Shown here: piece after piece, positions 19,578 to 30,568 of the stretch
Layout: every line of letters starts with the position of its first letter
How positions within the stretch are numbered: position 1 is the stretch's first letter
Source: Aphanomyces cochlioides
Lineage: Eukaryota > Oomycota > Saprolegniomycetes > Saprolegniales > Verrucalvaceae
Direction: 5' to 3'
NCBI GenBank assembly: GCA_019828595.1
Contig: JAHQRK010000049.1
Location: 62,001 to 126,000 of the forward strand
Length of the DNA stretch: 64,000 nt
Notes under the pieces: model-generated
What the model saw: only the letters and a program-made list of their open reading frames with translations
Databases searched by the model: none
Told to the model about the DNA's origin: nothing
Program-made: the position numbers and the translations under genes

Positions 19578-20676
19578 TCAAACTCGCAAGGCTGGGTGGC
19601 CTCCTCGCTTTCGATCAGCTCGCAGCTCGGTAAGTATACTTGACACAGGCAGTTGCCGTCCATAGACACTGTAGACTTTGTCAATAGCCACGTCACTCGT
19701 GAAGCCAGCTCGAATAAGTCCAGCGACAGTGTCCCAGAAGATCTTACGCCTTGAGAAGGCAAATTTGTTCGCTCCACGCTCCGAGATAGTGAAGTCCTTG
19801 GCTGGCTTTCTCCCACCACAACCAAGCTCATACTCATGCCATAACTCGAACAAATCCTTCGGTCTCTTCGACAACTTCGCGATCCTTATATTGGATCGTT
19901 CACGAGCACCGCCACCAGTGTCATCTTGTCTGCCGCCGACATCGTCGCTCACATGCAAAACAGGTCGTGATATGTGGCGTCGTAGAATTGCAGAGAACTT
20001 GTCAAGGACTCTTTGGTTGTCATTTCGAGATCGCTGGACTTCATTTATAAGGTCAGATATAGAGCGCTTTAGGGAAAAAATTTCAGAGTGTAGAGCTGCA
20101 AACTGGCGACGTGCAAGCTCAGACCCTGAGCTCGTTGATGGTTGCATTGGTATATGACTGGTGGCATTGTCGTCAATTGGCTCGGTGATTGAAACGAGTT
20201 GCAAATGGGATCCATCACCAACAACATGGAATGTTTCACGATCGATTGGATTGAAATCAGGGTTGCCCCCAGCAATCACATATTTTTGAATGATTCGCTC
20301 GCGCAGTTGACCAGGTAGTATAGCGAAATCGAATGAAGTTTCTGGTACCATGGATGGACGCCCATAATAGCACACAGCCCAATGTCTCTGCAATTTCTTC
20401 ACCAAGAACTTGTTTGGTCAAGGGTGCTACTTCATCAACGAGGAAACGACGCGTGATTGTAGCCATTCCGCGTTTTGCAATATATCGACGTGGTCCTTGC
20501 GGACCCGTCAGCACTGCCGCAGCACATGCGTCTGGATAAGGTTGAGTATTGTCAATATACGTGTCAACAACTGCTTTACGAGTTCGCCATCGTCCACGCC
20601 GATTAACAAAGTCTTTGGAAAGACCACTACGACTGCCATACGTTGCAGCACCCTTTCGTAAACTATGGGTTCCCAT
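19578..20676 (-). pseudogene. Truncated Crypton recombinase, unit 4, frameshifted
   Basis: The reading frame is split by a 4-base tandem duplication (TGGATGGA near 20351) into 20676-20257 and 20405-19578. Otherwise it is nearly identical to unit 2, with two further base changes near 20010 and 20080 (Asp to Val, Phe to Ile). Clear recent inactivation within the array. Confidence 0.8.
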
Positions 20677-21134
20677 ATTTCCAGACTTTAGTTTACGAAA
20701 GGATCCAATATTGTAAATTCAGCCAACGGCAAACATCGTCCGGTGTGATCATTAACAGTTCTTCAGTCGTGAATGCTTTACTCTGAGTGTACGACTCTCC
20801 ATTTCTCATTGACATAAAGCGGAGGAAGACACCTTTGTATCGCTTGTCTTCCATGCGTGCACTGCGTGAAGTTCAAGCGAAAATGTCGAAAGACGAAGTT
20901 CGTCTCGGAATTGAATTGCAACCAACACTTCATGACTTACTCTAAGTATGCTTCTGGGTTGCAGAAGATTCCAGAAAGGGCAACACTGTGTGCAATCGAA
21001 GTTGCAACTTGCACCGCGATTGGTGACTTGTGTATGAGGCCTATTTATGGTACATACTGTGACATGATTTGATTTCATCCAATGAAAAACCCGGAAAACT
21101 TGATTTTACAACTTCGGTTGCAAATGGCTGGTAA

Positions 21135-22241
21135 TGTCATCGTACCGCAGATCACTGCAACGCTGTTTGCAACTTCTGTCTCATTGGCTAATATTTGCTA
21201 ATATTTGAGGCTTTATAGGTCTACAGTGTATTTTGCAAAGACGCTGAGCATCAAACTCGCAAAAGCTCGTAAATTCAGCCAACGGCAAACATCGTCCGGT
21301 GTGATCATTAACAGTTCTTCAGTCGTGAATGCTTTACTCTGAGTGTACGACTCTCCATTTCTCATTGACATAAAGCGGAGGAAGACACCTTTGTATCGCT
21401 TGTCTTCCATGCGTGCACTGCGTGAAGTTCAAGCGAAAATGTCGAAAGACGACGTTCGTCTCGGAATTGAATTGCAACCAACACTTCATGACTTACTCTA
21501 AGTATGCTTCTGGGTTGCAGAAGATTCCAGAAAGGGCAACACTGTGTGCAATCGAAGTTGCAACTTGCACCGCGATTGGTGACTTGTGTATGAGGCCTAT
21601 TTATGGTACATACTGTGACATGATTTGATTTCATCCAATGAAAAACCTGGAAAACTTGATTTTACAACTTCGGTTGCAAATGGCTGGTAATGTCATCGTA
21701 CCGCAGATCACTGCAACGCTGTTTGCAACTTCTGTCTCATTGGCTAATATTTGCTAATATTTGAGGCTTTATAGGTCTACAGTGTATTTTGCAAAGACGC
21801 TGAGCATCAAACTCGCAAAAGCTCGTAAATTCAGCCAACGGCAAACATCGTCCGGTGTGATCATTAACAGTTCTTCAGTCGTGAATGCTTTACTCTGAGT
21901 GTACGACTCTCCATTTCTCATTGACATAAAGCGGAGGAAGACACCTTTGTATCGCTTGTCTTCCATGCGTGCACTGCGTGAAGTTCAAGCGAAAATGTCG
22001 AAAGACGACGTTCGTCTCGGAATTGCAACCAACACTTCATGACTTACTCTAAGTATGCTTCTGGGTTGCAGAAGATTCCAGAAAGGGCAACACTGTGTGC
22101 AATCGAAGTTGCAACTTGCACCGCGATTGGTGACTTGTGTATGAGGCCTATTTATGGTACATACTGTGACATGATTTGATTTCATCCAATGAAAAACCTG
22201 GAAAACTTGATTTTACAACTTCGGTTGCAAATGGCTGGTAA
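21135..22241 (-). repeat. Two short Crypton units (5 and 6)
   Basis: Unit 5 (21135-21690) and unit 6 (21691-22241) keep both unit ends and the N-terminal remnant but lack the whole recombinase/GCR1_C frame. The junction reads WLNLRAF then the 3' end sequence, with TTGCGAG at the join, and differs from the junction in the long units. Unit 6 has an additional 5-base loss near 22024 that shortens the upstream minus-strand frame. Confidence 0.85.
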
Positions 22242-22357
22242 TGTCATCGTACCGCAGATCACTGCAACGCTGTTTGCAACTTCTGTCTCATTGGCTAATA
22301 TTTGCTAATATTTGAGGCTTTATAGGTCTACAGTGTATTTTGCAAAGACGCTGAGCA

Positions 22358-23452
22358 TCAAACTCGCAAGGCTGGGTGGCCTCCTCGCTTTCGATCAGCT
22401 CGCAGCTCGGTAAGTATACTTGACACAGGCAGTTGCCGTCCATAGACACTGTAGACTTTGTCAATAGCCACGTCACTCGTGAAGCCAGCTCGAATAAGTC
22501 CAGCGACAGTGTCCCAGAAGATCTTACGCCTTGAGAAGGCAAATTTGTTCGCTCCACGCTCCGAGATAGTGAAGTCCTTGGCTGGCTTTCTCCCACCACA
22601 ACCAAGCTCATACTCATGCCATAACTCGAACAAATCCTTCGGTCTCTTCGACAACTTCGCGATCCTTATATTGGATCGTTCACGAGCACCGCCACCAGTG
22701 TCATCTTGTCTGCCGCCGACATCGTCGCTCACATGCAAAACAGGTCGTGATATGTGGCGTCGTAGAATTGCAGAGAACTTGTCAAGGTCTCTTTGGTTGT
22801 CATTTCGAGATCGCTGGACTTCATTTATAAGGTCAGATATAGAGCGCTTTAGGGAAAAAAATTCAGAGTGTAGAGCTGCAAACTGGCGACGTGCAAGCTC
22901 AGACCCTGAGCTCGTTGATGGTTGCATTGGTATATGACTGGTGGCATTGTCGTCAATTGGCTCGGTGATTGAAACGAGTTGCAAATGGGATCCATCACCA
23001 ACAACATGGAATGTTTCACGATCGATTGGATTGAAATCAGGGTTGCCCCCAGCAATCACATATTTTTGAATGATTCGCTCGCGCAGTTGACCAGGTAGTA
23101 TAGCGAAATCGAATGAAGTTTCTGGTACCATGGACGCCCATAATAGCACACAGCCCAATGTCTCTGCAATTTCTTCACCAAGAACTTGTTTGGTCAAGGG
23201 TGCTACTTCATCAACGAGGAAACGACGCGTGATTGTAGCCATTCCGCGTTTTGCAATATATCGACATGGTCCTTGCGGACCCGTCAGCACTGCCGCAGCA
23301 CATGCGTCTGGATAAGGTTGAGTATTGTCAATATACGTGTCAACAACTGCTTTACGAGTTCGCCATCGTCCACGCCGATTAACAAAGTCTTTGGAAAGAC
23401 CACTACGACTGCCATACGTTGCAGCACCCTTTCGTAAACTATGGGTTCCCAT
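22358..23452 (-). CDS. Truncated Crypton recombinase, unit 7
   Basis: 364 residues, same as unit 3 at the protein level as far as I can read. It follows directly after the two short units. Confidence 0.7.
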   Translation of the reverse strand: MGTHSLRKGAATYGSRSGLSKDFVNRRGRWRTRKAVVDTYIDNTQPYPDACAAAVLTGPQGPCRYIAKRGMATITRRFLVDEVAPLTKQVLGEEIAETLGCVLLWASMVPETSFDFAILPGQLRERIIQKYVIAGGNPDFNPIDRETFHVVGDGSHLQLVSITEPIDDNATSHIPMQPSTSSGSELARRQFAALHSEFFSLKRSISDLINEVQRSRNDNQRDLDKFSAILRRHISRPVLHVSDDVGGRQDDTGGGARERSNIRIAKLSKRPKDLFELWHEYELGCGGRKPAKDFTISERGANKFAFSRRKIFWDTVAGLIRAGFTSDVAIDKVYSVYGRQLPVSSILTELRADRKRGGHPALRV

Positions 23453-24025
23453 ATTTCCAGACTTTAGTTTACGAAAGGATCCAATATTGTAAATTCAGCC
23501 AACGGCAAACATCGTCCGGTGTGATCATTAACAGTTCTTCAGTCGTGAATGCTTTACTCTGAGTGTACGACTCTCCATTTCTCATTGACATAAAGCGGAG
23601 GAAGACACCTTTGTATCGCTTGTCTCCCATGCGTGCACTGCGTGAAGTTCAAGCGAAAATGTCGAAAGACGAAGTTCGTCTCGGAATTGAATTGCAACCA
23701 ACACTTCATGACTTACTCTAAGTATGCTTCTGGGTTGCAGAAGATTCCAGAAAGGGCAACACTGTGTGCAATCGAAGTTGCAACTTGCACCGCGATTGGT
23801 GACTTGTGTATGAGGCCTATTTATGGTACATACTGTGACATGATTTGATTTCATCCAATGAAAAACCTGGAAAACTTGATTTTACAACTTCGGTTGCAAA
23901 TACTGGTAATGTCATCGTACCGCAGATCACTGCAACGCTGTTTGCAACTTCTGTCTCATTGGCTAATATTTGCTAATATTTGAGGCTTTATAGGTCTACA
24001 GTGTATTTTGCAAAGACGCTGAGCA

Positions 24026-25120
24026 TCAAACTCGCAAGGCTGGGTGGCCTCCTCGCTTTCGATCAGCTCGCAGCTCGGTAAGTATACTTGACACAGGCAG
24101 TTGCCGTCCATAGACACTGTAGACTTTGTCAATAGCCACGTCACTCGTGAAGCCAGCTCGAATAAGTCCAGCGACAGTGTCCCAGAAGATCTTACGCCTT
24201 GAGAAGGCAAATTTGTTCGCTCCACGCTCCGAGATAGTGAAGTCCTTGGCTGGCTTTCTCCCACCACAACCAAGCTCATACTCATGCCATAACTCGAACA
24301 AATCCTTCGGTCTCTTCGACAACTTCGCGATCCTTATATTGGATCGTTCACGAGCACCGCCACCAGTGTCATCTTGTCTGCCGCCGACATCGTCGCTCAC
24401 ATGCAAAACAGGTCGTGATATGTGGCGTCGTAGAATTGCAGAGAACTTGTCAAGGTCTCTTTGGTTGTCATTTCGAGATCGCTGGACTTCATTTATAAGG
24501 TCAGATATAGAGCGCTTTAGGGAAAAAAATTCAGAGTGTAGAGCTGCAAACTGGCGACGTGCAAGCTCAGACCCTGAGCTCGTTGATGGTTGCATTGGTA
24601 TATGACTGGTGGCATTGTCGTCAATTGGCTCGGTGATTGAAACGAGTTGCAAATGGGATCCATCACCAACAACATGGAATGTTTCACGATCGATTGGATT
24701 GAAATCAGGGTTGCCCCCAGCAATCACATATTTTTGAATGATTCGCTCGCGCAGTTGACCAGGTAGTATAGCGAAATCGAATGAAGTTTCTGGTACCATG
24801 GACGCCCATAATAGCACACAGCCCAATGTCTCTGCAATTTCTTCACCAAGAACTTGTTTGGTCAAGGGTGCTACTTCATCAACGAGGAAACGACGCGTGA
24901 TTGTAGCCATTCCGCGTTTTGCAATATATCGACATGGTCCTTGCGGACCCGTCAGCACTGCCGCAGCACATGCGTCTGGATAAGGTTGAGTATTGTCAAT
25001 ATACGTGTCAACAACTGCTTTACGAGTTCGCCATCGTCCACGCCGATTAACAAAGTCTTTGGAAAGACCACTACGACTGCCATACGTTGCAGCACCCTTT
25101 CGTAAACTATGGGTTCCCAT
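24026..25120 (-). CDS. Truncated Crypton recombinase, unit 8
   Basis: 364 residues. Protein matches units 3 and 7. The unit boundary upstream lacks two bases (CAAATACTGG instead of CAAATGGCTGG near 23900). Confidence 0.7.
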   Translation of the reverse strand: MGTHSLRKGAATYGSRSGLSKDFVNRRGRWRTRKAVVDTYIDNTQPYPDACAAAVLTGPQGPCRYIAKRGMATITRRFLVDEVAPLTKQVLGEEIAETLGCVLLWASMVPETSFDFAILPGQLRERIIQKYVIAGGNPDFNPIDRETFHVVGDGSHLQLVSITEPIDDNATSHIPMQPSTSSGSELARRQFAALHSEFFSLKRSISDLINEVQRSRNDNQRDLDKFSAILRRHISRPVLHVSDDVGGRQDDTGGGARERSNIRIAKLSKRPKDLFELWHEYELGCGGRKPAKDFTISERGANKFAFSRRKIFWDTVAGLIRAGFTSDVAIDKVYSVYGRQLPVSSILTELRADRKRGGHPALRV

Positions 25121-25694
25121 ATTTCCAGACTTTAGTTTACGAAAGGATCCAATATTGTAAATTCAGCCAACGGCAAACATCGTCCGGTGTGATCATTAAC
25201 AGTTCTTCAGTCGTGAATGCTTTACTCTGAGTGTACGACTCTCCATTTCTCATTGACATAAAGCGGAGGAAGACACCTTTGTATCGCTTGTCTCCCATGC
25301 GTGCACTGCGTGAAGTTCAAGCGAAAATGTCGAAAGACGAAGTTCGTCTCGGAATTGAATTGCAACCAACACTTCATGACTTACTCTAAGTATGCTTCTG
25401 GGTTGCAGAAGATTCCAGAAAGGGCAACACTGTGTGCAATCGAAGTTGCAACTTGCACCGCGATTGGTGACTTGTGTATGAGGCCTATTTATGGTACATA
25501 CTGTGACATGATTTGATTTCATCCAATGAAAAACCTGGAAAACTTGATTTTACAACTTCGGTTGCAAATGGCTGGTAATGTCATCGTACCGCAGATCACT
25601 GCAACGCTGTTTGCAACTTCTGTCTCATTGGCTAATATTTGCTAATATTTGAGGCTTTATAGGTCTACAGTGTATTTTGCAAAGACGCTGAGCA

Positions 25695-26789
25695 TCAAAC
25701 TCGCAAGGCTGGGTGGCCTCCTCGCTTTCGATCAGCTCGCAGCTCGGTAAGTATACTTGACACAGGCAGTTGCCGTCCATAGACACTGTAGACTTTGTCA
25801 ATAGCCACGTCACTCGTGAAGCCAGCTCGAATAAGTCCAGCGACAGTGTCCCAGAAGATCTTACGCCTTGAGAAGGCAAATTTGTTCGCTCCACGCTCCG
25901 AGATAGTGAAGTCCTTGGCTGGCTTTCTCCCACCACAACCAAGCTCATACTCATGCCATAACTCGAACAAATCCTTCGGTCTCTTCGACAACTTCGCGAT
26001 CCTTATATTGGATCGTTCACGAGCACCGCCACCAGTGTCATCTTGTCTGCCGCCGACATCGTCGCTCACATGCAAAACAGGTCGTGATATGTGGCGTCGT
26101 AGAATTGCAGAGAACTTGTCAAGGTCTCTTTGGTTGTCATTTCGAGATCGCTGGACTTCATTTATAAGGTCAGATATAGAGCGCTTTAGGGAAAAAAATT
26201 CAGAGTGTAGAGCTGCAAACTGGCGACGTGCAAGCTCAGACCCTGAGCTCGTTGATGGTTGCATTGGTATATGACTGGTGGCATTGTCGTCAATTGGCTC
26301 GGTGATTGAAACGAGTTGCAAATGGGATCCATCACCAACAACATGGAATGTTTCACGATCGATTGGATTGAAATCAGGGTTGCCCCCAGCAATCACATAT
26401 TTTTTGAATGATCGCTCGCGCAGTTGACCAGGTAGTATAGCGAAATCGAATGAAGTTTCTGGTACCATGGACGCCCATAATAGCACACAGCCCAATGTCT
26501 CTGCAATTTCTTCACCAAGAACTTGTTTGGTCAAGGGTGCTACTTCATCAACGAGGAAACGACGCGTGATTGTAGCCATTCCGCGTTTTGCAATATATCG
26601 ACATGGTCCTTGCGGACCCGTCAGCACTGCCGCAGCACATGCGTCTGGATAAGGTTGAGTATTGTCAATATACGTGTCAACAACTGCTTTACGAGTTCGC
26701 CATCGTCCACGCCGATTAACAAAGTCTTTGGAAAGACCACTACGACTGCCATACGTTGCAGCACCCTTTCGTAAACTATGGGTTCCCAT
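25695..26789 (-). CDS. Truncated Crypton recombinase, unit 9
   Basis: 364 residues. Paired one-base gain and loss near 26400-26411 change RERIIQKYV to RERSFKKYV without breaking the frame. The unit also carries a 4-base duplication (GAGTGAGTG near 26900) in its upstream part. Confidence 0.7.
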   Translation of the reverse strand: MGTHSLRKGAATYGSRSGLSKDFVNRRGRWRTRKAVVDTYIDNTQPYPDACAAAVLTGPQGPCRYIAKRGMATITRRFLVDEVAPLTKQVLGEEIAETLGCVLLWASMVPETSFDFAILPGQLRERSFKKYVIAGGNPDFNPIDRETFHVVGDGSHLQLVSITEPIDDNATSHIPMQPSTSSGSELARRQFAALHSEFFSLKRSISDLINEVQRSRNDNQRDLDKFSAILRRHISRPVLHVSDDVGGRQDDTGGGARERSNIRIAKLSKRPKDLFELWHEYELGCGGRKPAKDFTISERGANKFAFSRRKIFWDTVAGLIRAGFTSDVAIDKVYSVYGRQLPVSSILTELRADRKRGGHPALRV

Positions 26790-27243
26790 ATTTCCAGACT
26801 TTAGTTTACGAAAGGATCCAATATTGTAAATTCAGCCAACGGCAAACATCGTCCGGTGTGATCATTAACAGTTCTTCAGTCGTGAATGCTTTACTCTGAG
26901 TGAGTGTACGACTCTCCATTTCTCATTGACATAAAGCGGAGGAAGACACCTTTGTATCGCTTGTCTCCCATGCGTGCACTGCGTGAAGTTCAAGCGAAAA
27001 TGTCGAAAGACGAAGTTCGTCTCGGAATTGAATTGCAACCAACACTTCATGACTTACTCTAAGTATGCTTCTGGGTTGCAGAAGATTCCAGAAAGGGCAA
27101 CACTGTGTGCAATCGAAGTTGCAACTTGCACCGCGATTGGTGACTTGTGTATGAGGCCTCTTTATGGTACATACTGTGACATGATTTGATTTCATCCAAT
27201 GAAAAACCTGGAAAACTTGATTTTACAACTTCGGTTGCAAATG

Positions 27244-28294
27244 TATGGGTATTCTCATATAAGACGGCATGCCGTATTAATTAGTATGGCACCTGGATGT
27301 GCCCTACTATTAGAATTTGCCTCTTTAATTTGATATCTAGGATATGGTCGATTTGTAATATGACACAGGTATCGAATATACAGTATGTGCTGACCACATT
27401 CGAGTTTTGGAGTCTGCCTGCAACAAAGAATCCATCTTTAAATTCACCCAACTAAATCGACTTTAAGCTGCTTGTGACGCTTACAGACGATCAGATTTTG
27501 TCAGAAGCACTGGTGTATCTGAATGATGGACTCATTCGTGATGATAAATTTCCTTTAACATTTTATATTGAAAAATGACAATTATAAATTGTGCAGTATA
27601 CGATATTAAGGAGGAAGTGGTACTTGAGAGTGCCGTACTATTTGGCGGAGCCGTACTATTTGGGAATTTACAGTAGTTAGATCGAGCAGATGACAACTGC
27701 CGCCTCACATGTGGGTGCAATTCCCCACAGCAGGCTACGCTGTCAAATTGGATGCGTTGTCGGAGGATAGGCTGCATCCATATCCATGTGGCTATCGTTC
27801 TTTCAATCGTGCTCGATCATCAGTACCATGGCAAACTTGTGTGAGATATGCAATGAAATAGAGTTTCATCCTGCTTGGCACTCTCAAAACGTCGACGAGC
27901 TCTGACCGCGGCAAAGACCTCGTAAGTGTAGCGATAGATATCAACATGACGTCCCCTCGATCGTATGCTCCGTGCAAGTTGCAGATTGTTGAGGCACACG
28001 GTTTGTCCCACGGACGGCGGGTGGATGGCTCTTGTTTTAATATACTGTTGTCATGTGACCTTGACAGCCTTGTAGAAATGACACAATTAATATGGAGCAC
28101 GCATCTCCCGATGCCAAGTGGCAATTTGTCGGAAGAGAAGATGCATCCAATGGTCACCACAGCGATGTCACTGTCTCATTTGACCATCTGCGCCACTGGC
28201 ACCACGCTGTAAATTGTAAGACAGATGGTGCGCCTAGGTAAGTACACTATTTTGGATTGCATTGACGCCAGTTTACAAATTGCGCTGCACTGCC
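27244..28294. other. Intergenic after the Crypton array, no gene recognised
   Basis: Starts with TATGGGTATTC, the right flank of the array. Contains small repeats such as GCCGTACTATTT (twice near 27630-27660). Several open frames of 60-120 codons on both strands (for example 28160-27792 minus) show no motif and no relative in the window. The last 40 bases, reading TTTACAAATTGCGCTGCACTG, match the sequence upstream of the intact zinc-finger gene at 33774, so they are its duplicated 5' flank. Confidence 0.5.
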
Positions 28295-28790
28295 ATGAAG
28301 TGCTTCTTCAATGGATGCAAGTTCACAGTCGCGCCGGGTTCGTGGAAATGCAAATTTCACATGCAGAGAAGCCGATGCACGGTCCAAGACTGCCACAACC
28401 AAGTCACGCGAGACAACTCTATGTGAAACACGGCGGCAAGCTCAAATGCCAGGTTGATGGGTGCGAGGTGAACTGCCGCGTGGGAAAGTTTTGCACGAAA
28501 CATTGCCCACCGGAAGCACTCCGCTACTGCTCGGTCGAAGGATGTTCATCGCATGCGCATTTGGGTGGGAAATGCTTTCGCCATGGCGGTTGTCGACGTT
28601 GCAAGTTTCCAGACTGCACCAAGCTTGCAAGACATCGCGGGTTCTGTGCCAGACATGCCTCGCATGGGCTTCGATTGAAGCCCATGCGAGGAACAAGTCC
28701 CTGCTCGGAATGCGATTGCAGATGTGCAGAGTTTACTGGCGTATTACTACCAAGACCTTGGGAATTTACCAAGCGCACAATTTGTTCCAT
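28295..28790 (+). pseudogene. Zinc-finger family pseudogene, copy 5
   Basis: From ATG 28295 the frame reads MKCFFNGCKF...SWKCKFH, RCTVQDCHNQV, then loses two bases against the copy at 33774 and continues in the next frame with RQLYVKHGGKLKC, CTKHCPPEALRYC, GGKCFRHGG and CTKLARHRGFCARHA. Within finger 2 one Cys is replaced by Tyr (QLYVKH for QLCVKH). After finger 5 a palindromic insert shifts the frame again, so the NAIADVQSLLAYYYQDLG tail is read in a third frame. Coding identity to the 33774 copy is very high and extends upstream, indicating a recent duplication. Confidence 0.85.
28658..28691. repeat. Perfect 15-bp palindrome with 4-base loop
   Basis: CCTCGCATGGGCTTC, loop GATT, then the exact reverse complement. 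The intact paralogue has no such palindrome at this place (it reads CTCGAATGAGCTCC...), so it arose in this copy, probably by fold-back templated repair, and it changes the frame at the end of finger 5. Confidence 0.85.
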
Positions 28791-29561
28791 GGCATGCGAT
28801 GAACGACCGCACTGTCGACTGGCCAAGAGTATGATGGATGAAGCATCCTGTATTTGTGACTCGTGGGATCTGCTAGAGCGCCAGCGAGGGCTTTCAATAA
28901 AGTCCACCGTGAACTACGCCTCGGGGCCGCATGCCCATTACTACGACGCCCCCGTCATGTCGAACAAAGCGCCTCTTCGAAACGGACAATCCCTGTGTCC
29001 GAGTCCAGGTTAATCGATTGATCTTCTCCGCCACTATGGAGTGGAAATGCCTGCAGAGCATGCTACATCGACACGACCAAGGCGCATGGGTCTACCATAC
29101 CTCACAAAAAGAAAGGTTATTAAAAAATATCACAATTTCGTAAAAAACAGTCACTCCATAAAGCACAAACGAAAATATCACTTTGGAAGGTCTTCATTTA
29201 AAAACTTCACCCGTGCTAATAAAGTAATTTTTCAATCGTTCTTAATACATTTCTTAAAGCCTAGTCTACCCATGCAAAAGATAATCCGCCAACGAGAATA
29301 CCGATGGCCCTTTGCTCCATCATCACCGAGGATAGGACCGGTCCACAGACGAACTACCGTTGTAACGGGTGTAATAGTGTAGTTGGTGGCCTTGGCAGCC
29401 CCCCGCGAGGGCGTTTAAGACGAAGACTGTTTATTGTATTGCAATTGTGGGTTTATATTCGTGTGAACTGCAGTGCCATGATTAGCACTACAGTGTATTA
29501 GTCTAAATTGACACATTCAGTAATTTTGACCAATCAAATATTAGCATTGGGTGTTTTTGAC
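28791..29561. other. Intergenic, no gene recognised
   Basis: Downstream of zinc-finger copy 5 the sequence becomes AT-rich. Open frames here are short and without motif. Confidence 0.4.
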
Positions 29562-30568
29562 GCACCTTTTTACCTTCAAGTTCAGTGTATCGAAAGTTCA
29601 AGTGCAGGGTGTATTCAAACTTTATAAATTGCACAAAAAATAGCCCGTGAAAAATATTGTTGATTTGATACGAATTTCCAGACCCCGTTCAATCGAATCA
29701 CGCCGGCGGATCGATTCACCAATCGACGCCATTGGCTAATAAATATTTAGGGCGATTTTGATTGGCTGAATAAAATTTTAAAGAAAGTACAGTTCCCATG
29801 AGAGAAAGTACTGTTCTAATTTTCATTCATCCAATGTATTGGCGCGATTGGAGATTGATACAAAAAACGAATCCAAATTGGGAAATTTCTAGCGAATCCA
29901 CAATATACCTTTACTTTTCTTTACAAGTTCATCATTGATGGCGTAGGTACTGAAAAGCACTCAATAATCGTCCTGGAGTGGTTATTTCACTTCCAACCGA
30001 GCTCTCTTTACTTCAATAACAGTAATGCGCGAGAAAGAAAGGATCTTGTGCCACTGAAAGTGCGCTATTCCTCAGAAACCGACATGACAACGTCACATCA
30101 TAATCTGGTCGTCGTCCGAGGGTGAGATACCTCTTATCATTTTTACGCCGAAATTAGAAATTTTCAAGCTAACTCTGTACTTGAAACTGACTTGTTATCG
30201 GAATTTGCTGAGAGGAATCTGGGCTTGTAAATATTGACCAATTATTTTATTGAATACGTTTGATTGGACAAATGTAATCGACTTAGTGATTTCAGTTGTC
30301 GCCAAGCCACCTCCGGCTGCAAATAGCAAAAGAGTTCGTAGCGCTCATGCAATACGCATGGCGTTTAATATCATTATGTAGCTAGACTTTCAAGTGATGA
30401 CAACAACAGAGATGAACGTTTGCTTTGCCCAGATCATACATAATGCGTAGTTAAAGTTTAATGTCTCACACATGACATTTGCAAGAATGATGAGGCAATA
30501 CAAAATATCATATATTTCGGATCAAATTAATGACTCTTAGACGGAAATTGACTCTTAGAAGGAAATTG

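Larger units (their letters stand above)
14454..27243 (-). repeat. Tandem array of nine internally deleted Crypton units
   Basis: Head-to-tail copies start (first base of TGTCATCGTACC) at 14454, 16126, 17795, 19462, 21135, 21691, 22242, 23910 and 25579. Units 1-4 and 7-9 are 1.67 kb; units 5 and 6 are 556 and 551 bp. Units are almost identical, differing by scattered single bases and small indels. Each long unit holds, on the minus strand, a short N-terminal Crypton-like frame and then a 364-codon frame with tyrosine recombinase box II, catalytic Tyr and a GCR1_C-like domain. The recombinase core between them (including the first catalytic Arg) is missing. Junctions read ...GCAAATGGCTGGTAA|TGTCATCG...; the outer flanks are GATAC before 14454 and TATGGG after 27243. 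No inverted repeats bound the units, as expected for a tyrosine-recombinase element. Confidence 0.9.

Noticed and set aside
14454..27243. CRISPR-like or satellite array
   Set aside because: Units are 0.55-1.67 kb, coding, and related to a tyrosine-recombinase transposon. No spacers of constant size.
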